A stretch of 16,513 bases of DNA, taken from contig CANQHM010000026.1 of assembly GCA_947623845.1 (NCBI GenBank), forward strand, positions 1-16,513, in the 5' to 3' direction. The notes below the pieces were generated by a model that worked only from the letters and a program-made list of their open reading frames with translations, was not told the origin of the DNA and searched no databases. Position numbers and translations under genes: made by a program. Position 1 is the stretch's first letter, and each line of letters begins with the position of its first letter. This document shows, in pieces, positions 1 through 7,777 of this stretch. Source of the stretch: an uncultured Bacilli bacterium (GTDB taxonomy: Bacteria; Bacillota_I; Bacilli_A; RF39; UBA660).

Positions 1-115
1 TTGGCTTAAAAAAGTGAATGATATAATAGATGATGAAACTGATAAAGATTTGAAAAAAGAACTTATAGATTTAAAAATGGATTATCTGGAAGATGAAGAA
101 TATGAATACGATTAA
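1..115 (+). CDS. 3' end of an unidentified gene (partial)
   Basis: The second reading frame is open from the window edge to a TAA at 113-115, giving 37 residues. The tail is highly charged and ends in an acidic run (LEDEEYEYD). Its start lies outside the window and no domain can be recognised, so no function is offered. The next homologous coding scrap (106-201) lies in a different frame and belongs to an unrelated family, so the two do not look like one frameshifted gene. It could also be chance open frame, although the codon choice is typical of the neighbouring genes. Confidence 0.45.
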   Translation, partial: WLKKVNDIIDDETDKDLKKELIDLKMDYLEDEEYEYD

Positions 116-201
116 AAAGGAAATATTATAAGTTTAGGGATGAAAAGTATAAAGAAATTGCCATAGAATGGTGTAATAAAAATAATATTAAATTTGAATA
201 G
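106..201 (+). pseudogene. C-terminal remnant of a UPF0158-family gene
   Basis: The frame ending in TAG at 199-201 has no usable start; the stop before it is at 103-105. It encodes about 31 residues, including YKFRDEKYKEIAIEWC followed by NKNNI. This matches the C-terminus of the intact UPF0158 protein at 9347-9784 (YKFRDNAYYELAKEWC followed by LWNNI). The pattern (WYxFRD, then ExAxEW, then NxI) is the conserved end of the UPF0158 family, whose function is not known. What is seen is a short in-frame homologous stretch without the N-terminal two thirds. Decay of a second copy after duplication or recombination is inferred. It lies directly upstream of the ribosome binding site at 200-204. Confidence 0.6.
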
Positions 202-213
202 GAGTGTTTAAAA

Positions 214-813
214 ATGAATGAAATATTGACTTTTAGAATTGGAATAGAAGGGTTAGAAAATAAAATATGGAGAGAAGTAGAAATACCGAGTAGAAGAACA
301 ATAGCAGATCTTGCATATACTATACTTGCATCATTTAATTCACTTGCATACCATTTATATAGTATTGAGTATAAAGATTATTTATTTGATTGTTGGGTTT
401 GTCCTTCTGAAGATCCTAACTTTGATGAGTTATCTAATGCTGTTGTAACGAAATTAAGTGAATTGAATTTAAAAAAGAATGACACTATGAAAATGGAATA
501 TGATACTGGCTCTACAACTACTTTCGATATCACATATTTAGGTTCAAGAAAATTAAAAAGCTATAGAGAACAAGAACTTTATCCAATAGTAGTTAATGGA
601 GAGGGTTTAGGAATGCTTGATGATATGTGCGATTTTGAATTAGAAGATATTGTTAATGATATAGATAAATTGGGTTATTCTACGCATTATTTTACTCCAG
701 GATATGAAACAAATAGAAAATATGATTATAGAAAGTATAACATTAAAAAAGATAATAGAGAACTAAAGGGGAAAATATTAGCAATTAAAAATGGTTATGA
801 AGTGGGAGAATAA
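214..813 (+). CDS. Plasmid pRiA4b ORF-3-like protein
   Basis: This 199-residue protein resembles the pRiA4b ORF-3 family (PF07929), small proteins found on plasmids and in accessory regions with no settled biochemical role. The family pattern is visible: an N-terminal beta strand (LTFRIGIEG), then KIWREVEIPSRRTIADLAYTI (roughly residues 17-37, the IWR and LadL positions), a HLY motif near residue 47, and MEYDTGSTTTFDITYLG near residues 93-109, where the family normally has YDFGDxWxH. Here the His after the Trp position is absent, so this is a divergent member. The start is supported by AGGAG at 200-204. It ends only 15 bases before the next gene and is probably co-transcribed and translated with it. 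There is no signal peptide or membrane segment. Confidence 0.7.
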   Translation: MNEILTFRIGIEGLENKIWREVEIPSRRTIADLAYTILASFNSLAYHLYSIEYKDYLFDCWVCPSEDPNFDELSNAVVTKLSELNLKKNDTMKMEYDTGSTTTFDITYLGSRKLKSYREQELYPIVVNGEGLGMLDDMCDFELEDIVNDIDKLGYSTHYFTPGYETNRKYDYRKYNIKKDNRELKGKILAIKNGYEVGE

Positions 814-828
814 TACTTAGGAAGTGTT

Positions 829-2466
829 ATGAATAAAAAAGATTTGTATGAATTATTAGAAGAATTATGCGAAAAAAGTTCGAAAGAGCAAATTGAAAAG
901 TTTTTGTTTAGTATAATTGAAAATTTATCAGATAGTCAAAATAAGAAAATAATAGAACTTATTAACGAAGTCTTTAAAGATGAAATAGAGAGTATTAATT
1001 TAAGTGATTTGGATAAAACAATTGAAAAAATTGAAAAACAGTTTGATTTAATTAATAATGGTGAATTACAATTTCACTCTGAAACTTATGAAACTGGTGA
1101 TTATGACTATTTTGGTGATGATTACGAAACCAGTTATTATGACCCTGAAAATGTTAGTAGTATTATATTATATGCTTATAATTTAGCTTTTATATTAATT
1201 ACAAAAAAGGATTATAGAAATGCTAAAAAACTTCTTGATTTAATTGTTTTTACTAATTATTTTGTTTTAGAAGATGATAGTGATGATATTTTAGATTTTG
1301 AAATAACCGATATTATATCTTATGAATTAGTCGATTTAGATATAAATAAAATATGTTTAACTTTATTATTTATTACTCTATTAATTAGCGATAATAAACT
1401 TGAAGAAATATATGATTATTATAAATTATATACTTTTAGAAATATTAAACTTGAAGATTCTTTTAGTTTAGGGGTAGAAAAAATTAAAGATTTGGATATA
1501 TTTTTGCAAAATTGGATACAATTTCTATCTCAAAAAAATGATGATATTTCTTTTAACTTGTTAATTAATTCTTTGGAATATAGTAATTATAATAATTATA
1601 AAAAAGTGTTAGAAATGAACAAAGTAACCCATCCTGAATTATGTACATTTATACTGAAAAAAATGTATGAATTAAAAAAATATAAAGAGGCTATTGAAAT
1701 AGGGGAAAGCTTAATTAATGACGTTGATGATATTGTAAGGAGAGATGTTGCATTACTTATAGCTGAGTCCTATAGAAAACTTGATTCGGCTTTTGATATT
1801 AGTGAGTATTTATACATAGCATTTGAATCTAGTCATAATATATCAGATTTAATAAGAATTATAAATAATGATTATTTGGTAAAATATAAAGAAAAAATAG
1901 ATATTATAAAAGGTGATCCATACAAGAATTCAAATAGTAATGCTATAGTATTATTTAGTTATTTTTTAGGAGAATTTGATGATTTTTTAAGTTCTTTTAA
2001 AAATAATCAAAAGTATTTGGGTTGGACATATTCGAATATGAATACTTATGTGGATTTGTTGTTATTCTTGCTGTGCGACTCAAATGAAACTGAAATAAAA
2101 AAGAAATTAGCTAATGCGATATGTTTTGACATAGGAGTAATAGATGACTATAATCTTTATAATGCGGATGAAAGAGGAATTAATTCTTTTAAAATTCTTA
2201 ATGTTTGGAAAAAACACTTTATTATTTCTGATAAAATAAAACAGGATTATATTAGTTGGTTAGAAGAAACAGTGGCTAAACGAGTAGATGCGATTGTGTC
2301 TAATGGGTATCGCGGTTCTTATGATAAAGCAGCATTTTTAGTTTGTATGTTAGATGAGTGTCTAGAAAATCTAAATATGAAAAATAAGGGTGAGATTATT
2401 GCATTTTATGAAGGGAAATATTCTAGATATACTGCATTTAAAAAAGAAATCAATGAATATAAATAG
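829..2466 (+). CDS. Unrecognised 545-residue alpha-helical protein
   Basis: No family is recognised with confidence. The protein is acidic and predicted by eye to be mostly helical, with repeated helix pairs such as DYRNAKKLLDLIV, LCTFILKKMYELKKYKEAIEIGESL and VALLIAESYRKLDSAFDISEYLYIA that look like TPR-type repeats. A tyrosine/aspartate-rich linker (about residues 84-106, with GDYDYFGDDYETSYYDP) separates an N-terminal helical domain from the repeat region. The C-terminus (a run of about 60 residues around RGSYDKAAFLVCMLDE to RYTAFKKEINEYK) loosely recalls the end of TPR-containing SWIM zinc-finger proteins, but no SWIM Cys/His motif is seen. The start has AGGAAG at 819-824. It follows the pRiA4b ORF-3-like gene by 15 bases, so the two probably act together; the role is unknown. 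Confidence 0.75.
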   Translation: MNKKDLYELLEELCEKSSKEQIEKFLFSIIENLSDSQNKKIIELINEVFKDEIESINLSDLDKTIEKIEKQFDLINNGELQFHSETYETGDYDYFGDDYETSYYDPENVSSIILYAYNLAFILITKKDYRNAKKLLDLIVFTNYFVLEDDSDDILDFEITDIISYELVDLDINKICLTLLFITLLISDNKLEEIYDYYKLYTFRNIKLEDSFSLGVEKIKDLDIFLQNWIQFLSQKNDDISFNLLINSLEYSNYNNYKKVLEMNKVTHPELCTFILKKMYELKKYKEAIEIGESLINDVDDIVRRDVALLIAESYRKLDSAFDISEYLYIAFESSHNISDLIRIINNDYLVKYKEKIDIIKGDPYKNSNSNAIVLFSYFLGEFDDFLSSFKNNQKYLGWTYSNMNTYVDLLLFLLCDSNETEIKKKLANAICFDIGVIDDYNLYNADERGINSFKILNVWKKHFIISDKIKQDYISWLEETVAKRVDAIVSNGYRGSYDKAAFLVCMLDECLENLNMKNKGEIIAFYEGKYSRYTAFKKEINEYK

Positions 2467-2536
2467 TATATTTTAATAAATTCTTATAGTAAAAATGAAA
2501 ATATTAACAAATTAATTGTGTGTGTAGAAAATAACG

Positions 2537-2566
2537 AAAAAGCAGAAAAATTAATTTCTGTTTTTC
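2537..2566 (+). terminator. Possible weak terminator after the two-gene unit
   Basis: CAGAAA and TTTCTG pair across an AATTAA loop. Flanking A and T runs extend the stem with a one-base bulge, and TTTTTCTT follows. The stem is AT-rich and weak, so this is a candidate only. Confidence 0.4.
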
Positions 2567-2746
2567 TTAAAATCTTAATAATTTAGAAATCTAGCTTATA
2601 ACTTTAATTAATCCATAATATGTACACGCTACTATTGATGAACCACCATAAATATTAAAAAGATCATTATTACTTCTTTGTCTAACCTATCAGTAAAAAA
2701 GGTCACACTATGTATTGTGTAAAATTACGAAATCTTTAATGAAACT

Positions 2747-2774
2747 ATGAAAAAAAATAAAAATATTGTATAAT
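2747..2774 (+). promoter_or_regulatory. Promoter of the primase-helicase gene
   Basis: A perfect TATAAT at 2769-2774 lies 16 bases after ATGAAA (2747-2752, four of six matches to the -35 consensus). Transcription would begin near 2781, leaving a short leader before the ribosome binding site. The -10 is convincing and the -35 is approximate. Confidence 0.55.
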
Positions 2775-2794
2775 ATAGGAACTTTATTACTTTT

Positions 2795-2801
2795 AAAGGA
2801 G
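2795..2801 (+). promoter_or_regulatory. Ribosome binding site that sets the primase-helicase start
   Basis: AAAGGAG lies six bases before the ATG at 2808. The longer reading from a TTG at 2766 would start upstream of the -10 box, so it cannot be in the transcript. Confidence 0.75.
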
Positions 2802-2807
2802 TGCATT

Positions 2808-5171
2808 ATGCAAAGAAATGAAATAATTGAACTTATTAACAAAAAAACTCTTGAGGCCAGAAAATTAATTAATGAAATAAATGACTTAAAGAAATTGCTT
2901 AGTAATTATGATAATCAATCTAAAACAAGTTTTACTAATGAAGAAAAAGTGGATATTTTTATGAATTATTTTAGAGGTAGAGACGATATATATCCTTATC
3001 TTTCGATTGATAAAAATGATCCTAGCAAAAAGTATTACATACCAAAGTGTGCTAATGAATGGAATAAAAATGTATGCTATAAAACAATGGGTAAAAAATG
3101 TAAAGATTGTAGTTATTGGGTAGATAAACCAATAGATAAAGAAGTAATTAGAAATCATTTATTTAATAATAATCCTATTGGTATTTATCCTATGTTAGAT
3201 GATGAAACTTGTTATTTCCTTGCTTTTGATTTTGATGATAAGAAAAATGAAAAAGATATTAAAGAGGATGTGCTAGCATTTGCTAGTATATGTGATAAAT
3301 ATAATGTTCCAATTTCTATTGAAAGAAGTAGATCAGGTCACGGAATTCATATATGGATTTTCTTTGAAAATAATATAAAAGCAGTAACAGCACGGAAAAT
3401 GGGAAGTTTATTATTATCTAAAACGATGGAAATTCGTGATAATTTAAGAATTGATTCTTTTGATAGGATGTTTCCTAATCAAGATACTATGCCTAAGGGT
3501 GGTTATGGTAATTTAATTATGTTACCATTTCAAAATGAAGCAATGAAATATAATAATACAGTTTTTGTAGATAGAAATTTTATTGCTTATGATAATCAGT
3601 ATGAGTATTTAACTAAAGTTAGAAAAATGAACTATGATGAAGTATTAAGTATAATCAAGATATTATCTGAAAATACAATAGATATTAGTAGTGAATATCT
3701 AGAATTAAAAAAAGAAGTAAATAATAAGGAAAAAAATAATTTTGACTTTCCAAAAAGCATTAATGTAGTATTAGATAATATGGTTTATATAGATAAAGCA
3801 AATCTAAGTTCTGCGGTTAAAAATTGTTTTAAAAGACTTGCAACTTTTGCTAATCCGGAATTTTTAAAAAAACAACGAATGAGGATGTCTGTTTATAATG
3901 TTCCTATGGTAATAGATTGTAGTAAAGAAGATGAAAAGTATTTAATGATTCCAAGAGGAAAATTTGAATACCTATGTGATTTATGTAATCAAAATGATAT
4001 AAAGATGAACATTGTTGATAAACGAAATAATGGAAAGCAAATAAACGTAAAATTTAAGGGCAAATTAAGGGAAGAACAAAGACAAGCGTTAAACGGAATG
4101 CTTAAGTATGAAAATGGTATACTTGAAGCACCAACAGGATTTGGGAAAACGGTTATATGTTGTAAATTAATTGAAGAACGTAATGTTAATACTCTTATTA
4201 TCACCTTTAATTTATCACTTTTAAAACAATGGAAAGAACGAATAAAGGAGTTTTTGAAAATTAATGAAGTTGGTCAAGTTGGTGATGGAAAAAATACTTT
4301 AACAAATATAATTGATGTAGCAAGTATTAAAACAATTTATAATGAAGGAAAATTTAATGATGTAGTAAAAAATTATGGCATGATAATTATAGATGAGTGT
4401 CATCATTCATCTGCTTATACGTATGAGGCGGCATTAAATAAAGTAAATGCTAAATATGTATATGGGGTATCAGCGACTCCTGAAAAAGAAAATGGTCATA
4501 CTCCTATCATTAAAATGCAATGTGGTGATATTAGATATAAAGTTAATATGAAAGAATATAATAAAAAATTAAATTTAGGTATGAAAGTTTATAGTAGGAA
4601 TGTTCATTTAAATTATGTTAATAAAAACGTAAACGATTATAAAATAAATGAGATATATGATTTGATAACTAAAGATGATATCAGAAATGAACAAGTTATA
4701 AAAGATGTTGAAAGCGAGTTTAAAAAGGGAAAGAATATTTTGGTTTTAACAGAAAGATTAGAGCACCTAGAATATTTGTGTGAGAAATTATCAAATATAA
4801 CTAATAATATAATTGTTTATCGGGGTGGATTAGGTAAAAAGGTTTTGAAAAAATATGATGAGTTAAATACTAATATAAAAGAAAATAACGAAAATAAAAT
4901 AATAGTTGCTACTAGTTCTTGTATTGGTGAAGGCTTTGATGATTCAAGTTTGGAAGTTCTATTTTTAACTATGCCTATATCTAGTATTAATAGAATAGTA
5001 CAATATACTGGTAGATTACATAGAAAGAATAAAAATAAAAAAGAAATAATTGTTTATGATTATGTTGATGATAATTTTTCAATGATTAGGAATATGTTTT
5101 TAAGAAGAAAGAAAGCGTATGAAAAAGTTGGATATGAAATTGTTGAAAATAACTGTCAAATGACATTATAA
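2808..5171 (+). CDS. TOTE-type archaeo-eukaryotic primase fused to an SF2 helicase
   Basis: The 787-residue protein starts with a probable coiled coil (residues 5-35). A cysteine module follows (C81, C90, C98, C101; probably zinc-binding). The primase core has AFDFDD (139-144, catalytic acidic pair), the SRSGHGIHIW motif (174-183, with the conserved His) and DRMFPNQDTMPKGGYGNL (219-236). This last block is highly characteristic of the AEP domain named from TOTE conflict systems. A linker typical of the family (NPEFLKKQ near 349-356) leads to an SF2 helicase of XPB/ComFA-like type: APTGFGKT (441-448), DECHH (529-533), SATP (555-558), GEGFDD and QYTGRLHR. The protein ends soon after motif VI, so no C-terminal nuclease is present. 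It is likely an ATP-driven nucleic-acid-unwinding and primer-making enzyme acting in conflict with invading DNA; the exact role is inferred. Confidence 0.88.
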   Translation: MQRNEIIELINKKTLEARKLINEINDLKKLLSNYDNQSKTSFTNEEKVDIFMNYFRGRDDIYPYLSIDKNDPSKKYYIPKCANEWNKNVCYKTMGKKCKDCSYWVDKPIDKEVIRNHLFNNNPIGIYPMLDDETCYFLAFDFDDKKNEKDIKEDVLAFASICDKYNVPISIERSRSGHGIHIWIFFENNIKAVTARKMGSLLLSKTMEIRDNLRIDSFDRMFPNQDTMPKGGYGNLIMLPFQNEAMKYNNTVFVDRNFIAYDNQYEYLTKVRKMNYDEVLSIIKILSENTIDISSEYLELKKEVNNKEKNNFDFPKSINVVLDNMVYIDKANLSSAVKNCFKRLATFANPEFLKKQRMRMSVYNVPMVIDCSKEDEKYLMIPRGKFEYLCDLCNQNDIKMNIVDKRNNGKQINVKFKGKLREEQRQALNGMLKYENGILEAPTGFGKTVICCKLIEERNVNTLIITFNLSLLKQWKERIKEFLKINEVGQVGDGKNTLTNIIDVASIKTIYNEGKFNDVVKNYGMIIIDECHHSSAYTYEAALNKVNAKYVYGVSATPEKENGHTPIIKMQCGDIRYKVNMKEYNKKLNLGMKVYSRNVHLNYVNKNVNDYKINEIYDLITKDDIRNEQVIKDVESEFKKGKNILVLTERLEHLEYLCEKLSNITNNIIVYRGGLGKKVLKKYDELNTNIKENNENKIIVATSSCIGEGFDDSSLEVLFLTMPISSINRIVQYTGRLHRKNKNKKEIIVYDYVDDNFSMIRNMFLRRKKAYEKVGYEIVENNCQMTL

Positions 5172-5289
5172 CTAGTCAAAATGAAAGATTTAATGTATTT
5201 GCAAAAATTGTTACTTAAAAAAATGCTGGTAGAAATAGTTTTTAGATAAGAATATTATATATATGTTTATGCAATAATTAATAAATTAA

Positions 5290-5306
5290 ATGTGAAAAAA
5301 TCACAT
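5290..5306. promoter_or_regulatory. Perfect palindrome upstream of the ATPase promoter (possible operator)
   Basis: ATGTGA and TCACAT form a perfect inverted repeat around AAAAA, ending seven bases before the -35 box at 5314. The half-sites equal those of CRP/FNR-family boxes, but the spacer is one base shorter than in the CRP site. There is no T-run after it, so it is unlikely to be a terminator for the gene to the left. A regulator-binding role is inferred from position. Confidence 0.4.
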
Positions 5307-5313
5307 AAAATGC

Positions 5314-5341
5314 TTGAAAAAAATAAAAAAATGTGTATAAT
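5314..5341 (+). promoter_or_regulatory. Promoter of the ATPase/RloB operon
   Basis: TTGAAA (5314-5319, five of six consensus bases) and a perfect TATAAT (5336-5341) are separated by 16 bases. Transcription would start near 5348 and reads into the gene at 5404, which has AGGAGG at about 5391-5396. Confidence 0.65.
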
Positions 5342-5403
5342 ATTCTTCACAAATGAGAAAAATTATAATATAATAAAATAGGAAATGAATAGGAGGAAAA
5401 AGA

Positions 5404-6720
5404 ATGTTAATAGGTTTTAAGGTGAAAAATTTTAAATCTTTTAAAGATTTACAACATTTTTCTTTATTAGCTGGTAAAGTGAGAAGTAATAATAATCATA
5501 TAGTAGAAATTGGAAAGCATAAGATATTAAAATTTTCAGGAATGTTTGGGGCTAATGGTTCAGGGAAATCAAATTTTATTTTAGCATTAAGTATGGCACA
5601 AACTATTATAAGTAAGGGAATTGGATCTTTAATAAATAATTTATATTATAGAGGGTCAGAAATTTTAAATAATGAAGATTCATATTTTGAATATGAAATT
5701 GCCTTAAATGATAAATTTTATTCTTATGGATTTGAAATTAATATTTCAAAAAAGGAAATTATATCGGAATGGCTTATTGATATGACTAGAAACACTGAAA
5801 AAGTTATTTTTGAACGTGATTTAAAAAGAAATTTGAGTAATACTGACTATAAAAAAACTAATAGTATATTTTCAAATTGTCTTGCAGAAATGCAAAGTAA
5901 TAGAACTGAATTGTTTTTAAAAGAAATAGTAAGAAGAATTTCCATGTCTAAAAATGAAGATGAATTTTTTGATGAAATACTTAGAGTTTATAAATTCATA
6001 ATGTTTGATATGATTATTGTTAAACCACAAACCCATAAATTATTTGATATTGATTATTATAAAAGAAAAGATAAGATTCTTAAAATATTAGAAGCATTAG
6101 ATATTAATATAACTGATATTGATAATGAAAAAACAGATATAAAAAATATTCAAGCCAAATTACCAGATAACGTTTATGTTGATTTGATGCATGATATAGA
6201 TTTAATGACGTCAAGATTTAATGAAATTAGTTGTACTTTAAGAATTGAAAATGATTTATATACAATCAAAAAGCAACCGGACGGAACATATGCTGTAGAT
6301 ACGCTAAAATTTAAACATAAAAATAGTAGTAGTTCATTTGGAACATATGAAGAATCTGATGGAACTATTAGAATACTTGAATTAATTGATATCTTACTTT
6401 CAAAAAATAAATTATTTTTAATAGATGAATTAGATAGTAGTTTACATCCCATTTTAGTTGATGGATTATTAAAAATATTTTTGAAAGCAGAGACTAGTAA
6501 CCAATTAGTTATTACAACTCATGAATTAAAAACTTTAGATTTTGATTTAGTAAGAAGAGATGAAATTTGGTTTGCTGAAAAATCACAAAATGGTGATACA
6601 AAAATATATTCATTAGAGGAATTTAAAGATGTGGCAAGATTTGATAGAAAGATTGATAAAGCGTATATGGAAGGTCGGTTTGGCGCAATCGCCACTATAA
6701 ATACTGATTATGAGAATTAA
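5404..6720 (+). CDS. AAA15-type ATPase, RloA/AbiLi-like
   Basis: This 438-residue protein is an SMC/ABC-like ATPase of the COG1106 group, the ATPase half of RloAB/AbiL-type abortive-infection pairs. It begins with the family signature MLIGFKVKNFKSFKD. It carries Walker A GANGSGKS (49-56), an ESDGTIRIL signature segment (around 316-324), Walker B LFLIDELDSSLHP (D341/E342 as the metal and catalytic acids) and an ITTHE switch near residue 373. The middle (about 100-310) is the helical insertion usual for the family. AGGAGG precedes the start. It overlaps the next gene by 11 bases, which points to translational coupling and a complex with the RloB-like partner. By analogy, ATP binding would gate the partner's nuclease or RNA-targeting activity after phage infection; that part is inference. 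Confidence 0.85.
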   Translation: MLIGFKVKNFKSFKDLQHFSLLAGKVRSNNNHIVEIGKHKILKFSGMFGANGSGKSNFILALSMAQTIISKGIGSLINNLYYRGSEILNNEDSYFEYEIALNDKFYSYGFEINISKKEIISEWLIDMTRNTEKVIFERDLKRNLSNTDYKKTNSIFSNCLAEMQSNRTELFLKEIVRRISMSKNEDEFFDEILRVYKFIMFDMIIVKPQTHKLFDIDYYKRKDKILKILEALDINITDIDNEKTDIKNIQAKLPDNVYVDLMHDIDLMTSRFNEISCTLRIENDLYTIKKQPDGTYAVDTLKFKHKNSSSSFGTYEESDGTIRILELIDILLSKNKLFLIDELDSSLHPILVDGLLKIFLKAETSNQLVITTHELKTLDFDLVRRDEIWFAEKSQNGDTKIYSLEEFKDVARFDRKIDKAYMEGRFGAIATINTDYEN

Positions 6721-7606
6721 AGAACCTTTTGCTCAAGAAAGATTATCAGAAGAAAAAAATTATAGAAAAAAATATTTTATTGCTTCTGAAGGCCAAACTA
6801 CGGAACCTAGATACTTTGAAAAATTAAATCAATCAATTATATCAGAAAATGTAAAAATAGTTAATATACTAAGAGATTATGCTAAACTAGGAAATAGCAA
6901 TCCAACATATTTAATAGAGTTACTACAGGAGTTTTTAGATAATGAAAATTCAGCAATTTCTGTTACTGAGTTAAAAAATAAAATTGCGAATTGGGATCAT
7001 GAGAATCCTGGCAAAATAAATTTGAATGTAATAAATGATAAATTGGATAATATTTACAAATCTAATGATTTCAAAATACCTTATGATAGACTAGAAGATT
7101 TATTTATGCAGTTATTTAAAAGTGACATTTATAAGGATTTGGCTTCTCATTTTTCTTTATATTTTGTTGCTCAAGATGTTACTTATTCACCAATAATTGA
7201 TTCGCTAAATATGGTAATAGATCGTGATAAGGATAGTTTTACGGAAAAGCAATATGATGAAGTAATAAAATTCTGCAAAGAAAATAATGTTAATTTGTAT
7301 GTTAGTAATCCTAGTTTTGAGTTTTGGTTATTACTACACTTTAAAGAAATAGAATGTGAAGATAAGCAAAAAATGTTGGAAAACCCAAAAATCAATGGGT
7401 CTCGAAGATATCTTGAAAAAAGATTACATGATATCTGTAAATATACAAAGACAAAATTTGTATTTGAACCATTTCAAGAAAATGTACACGATGCAATATT
7501 AAGAGAAAAAAATTATGAAGAAAATATTTATAAATTAAAGAATAATTTGGGGACAAATGTGGGAAAACTTGTTGATGAAATAATAAAAACCGGAGAAGAA
7601 GAGTAG
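6710..7606 (+). CDS. RloB/AbiLii-like Toprim-related effector
   Basis: The 298-residue protein carries the RloB family (PF13707) landmarks: FIASEGQTTEPRYF (23-36, with E27 as the likely Toprim glutamate), the acidic VIDRDKD (169-175) and SNPSFEFWLLLHF (199-211). The first and second motifs are far apart: residues about 60-165 form an extra helical insert. The fold places it with Toprim-like metal-dependent nucleases. Paired with the upstream COG1106 ATPase it matches the RloAB/AbiL arrangement, analogous to the ATPase-Toprim organisation of OLD nucleases. The start ATG at 6710 overlaps the ATPase stop and has no clear ribosome binding site of its own, so translation probably depends on coupling. 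A strong terminator follows. Its substrate is not evident from sequence. Confidence 0.82.
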   Translation: MRIKEPFAQERLSEEKNYRKKYFIASEGQTTEPRYFEKLNQSIISENVKIVNILRDYAKLGNSNPTYLIELLQEFLDNENSAISVTELKNKIANWDHENPGKINLNVINDKLDNIYKSNDFKIPYDRLEDLFMQLFKSDIYKDLASHFSLYFVAQDVTYSPIIDSLNMVIDRDKDSFTEKQYDEVIKFCKENNVNLYVSNPSFEFWLLLHFKEIECEDKQKMLENPKINGSRRYLEKRLHDICKYTKTKFVFEPFQENVHDAILREKNYEENIYKLKNNLGTNVGKLVDEIIKTGEEE

Positions 7607-7643
7607 CTTTTAAGTAATTAATAATTATTTAGCACTTTATGTG

Positions 7644-7672
7644 GAGTAACGATTTAGTTTGTTACTCTTTTT
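7644..7672 (+). terminator. Rho-independent terminator of the ATPase/RloB operon
   Basis: GAGTAAC (7644-7650) pairs perfectly with GTTACTC (7661-7667) across a ten-base loop, and TTTTT follows. It lies 37 bases after the RloB-like stop codon. Confidence 0.85.
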
Positions 7673-7712
7673 AGCGAATTATTAAGTAAGGCTTTATTTT
7701 TTAGCAAATTAA

Positions 7713-7733
7713 TGTTATAGTCTTGTTAACAAG
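7713..7733 (+). promoter_or_regulatory. Extended -10 promoter with an overlapping 12-base palindrome
   Basis: TGTTATAGT (7713-7721) reads as an extended -10 element; a poor -35 (TTTATT, 7693-7698) lies 17 bases upstream. Directly after it, CTTGTTAACAAG (7722-7733) is a perfect palindrome over the expected transcription start, the usual place for a repressor operator. The promoter would serve the gene at 7778. The operator role is inferred. Confidence 0.45.
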
Positions 7734-7777
7734 GAGATTATTACGTATAGATAAAAAATAATAGGAGTAAATAGTAA

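Larger units (their letters stand above)
2467..2807. other. Intergenic region between the 545-residue gene and the primase-helicase gene
   Basis: About 340 bases without a supportable gene. It holds the weak terminator candidate at 2537-2566, the promoter of the primase-helicase gene near its right end, and an imperfect ACAC...GTGT dyad at 2705-2720. A stop-bounded minus-strand frame of 31 residues (2591-2686) resembles coding sequence only slightly and has no start, so it is not called. Confidence 0.6.

Noticed and set aside
2591..2686. Minus-strand, stop-bounded frame of 31 residues resembling a gene scrap (contains NDLFNIYGGSSIVACTYYG)
   Set aside because: It has no start codon, ribosome binding site or recognisable family, and a frame of this length is expected by chance.
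2766..2807. N-terminal extension of the primase-helicase from a TTG at 2766
   Set aside because: The TTG overlaps and precedes the -10 box (2769-2774); a good AAAGGAG directs translation from the ATG at 2808.
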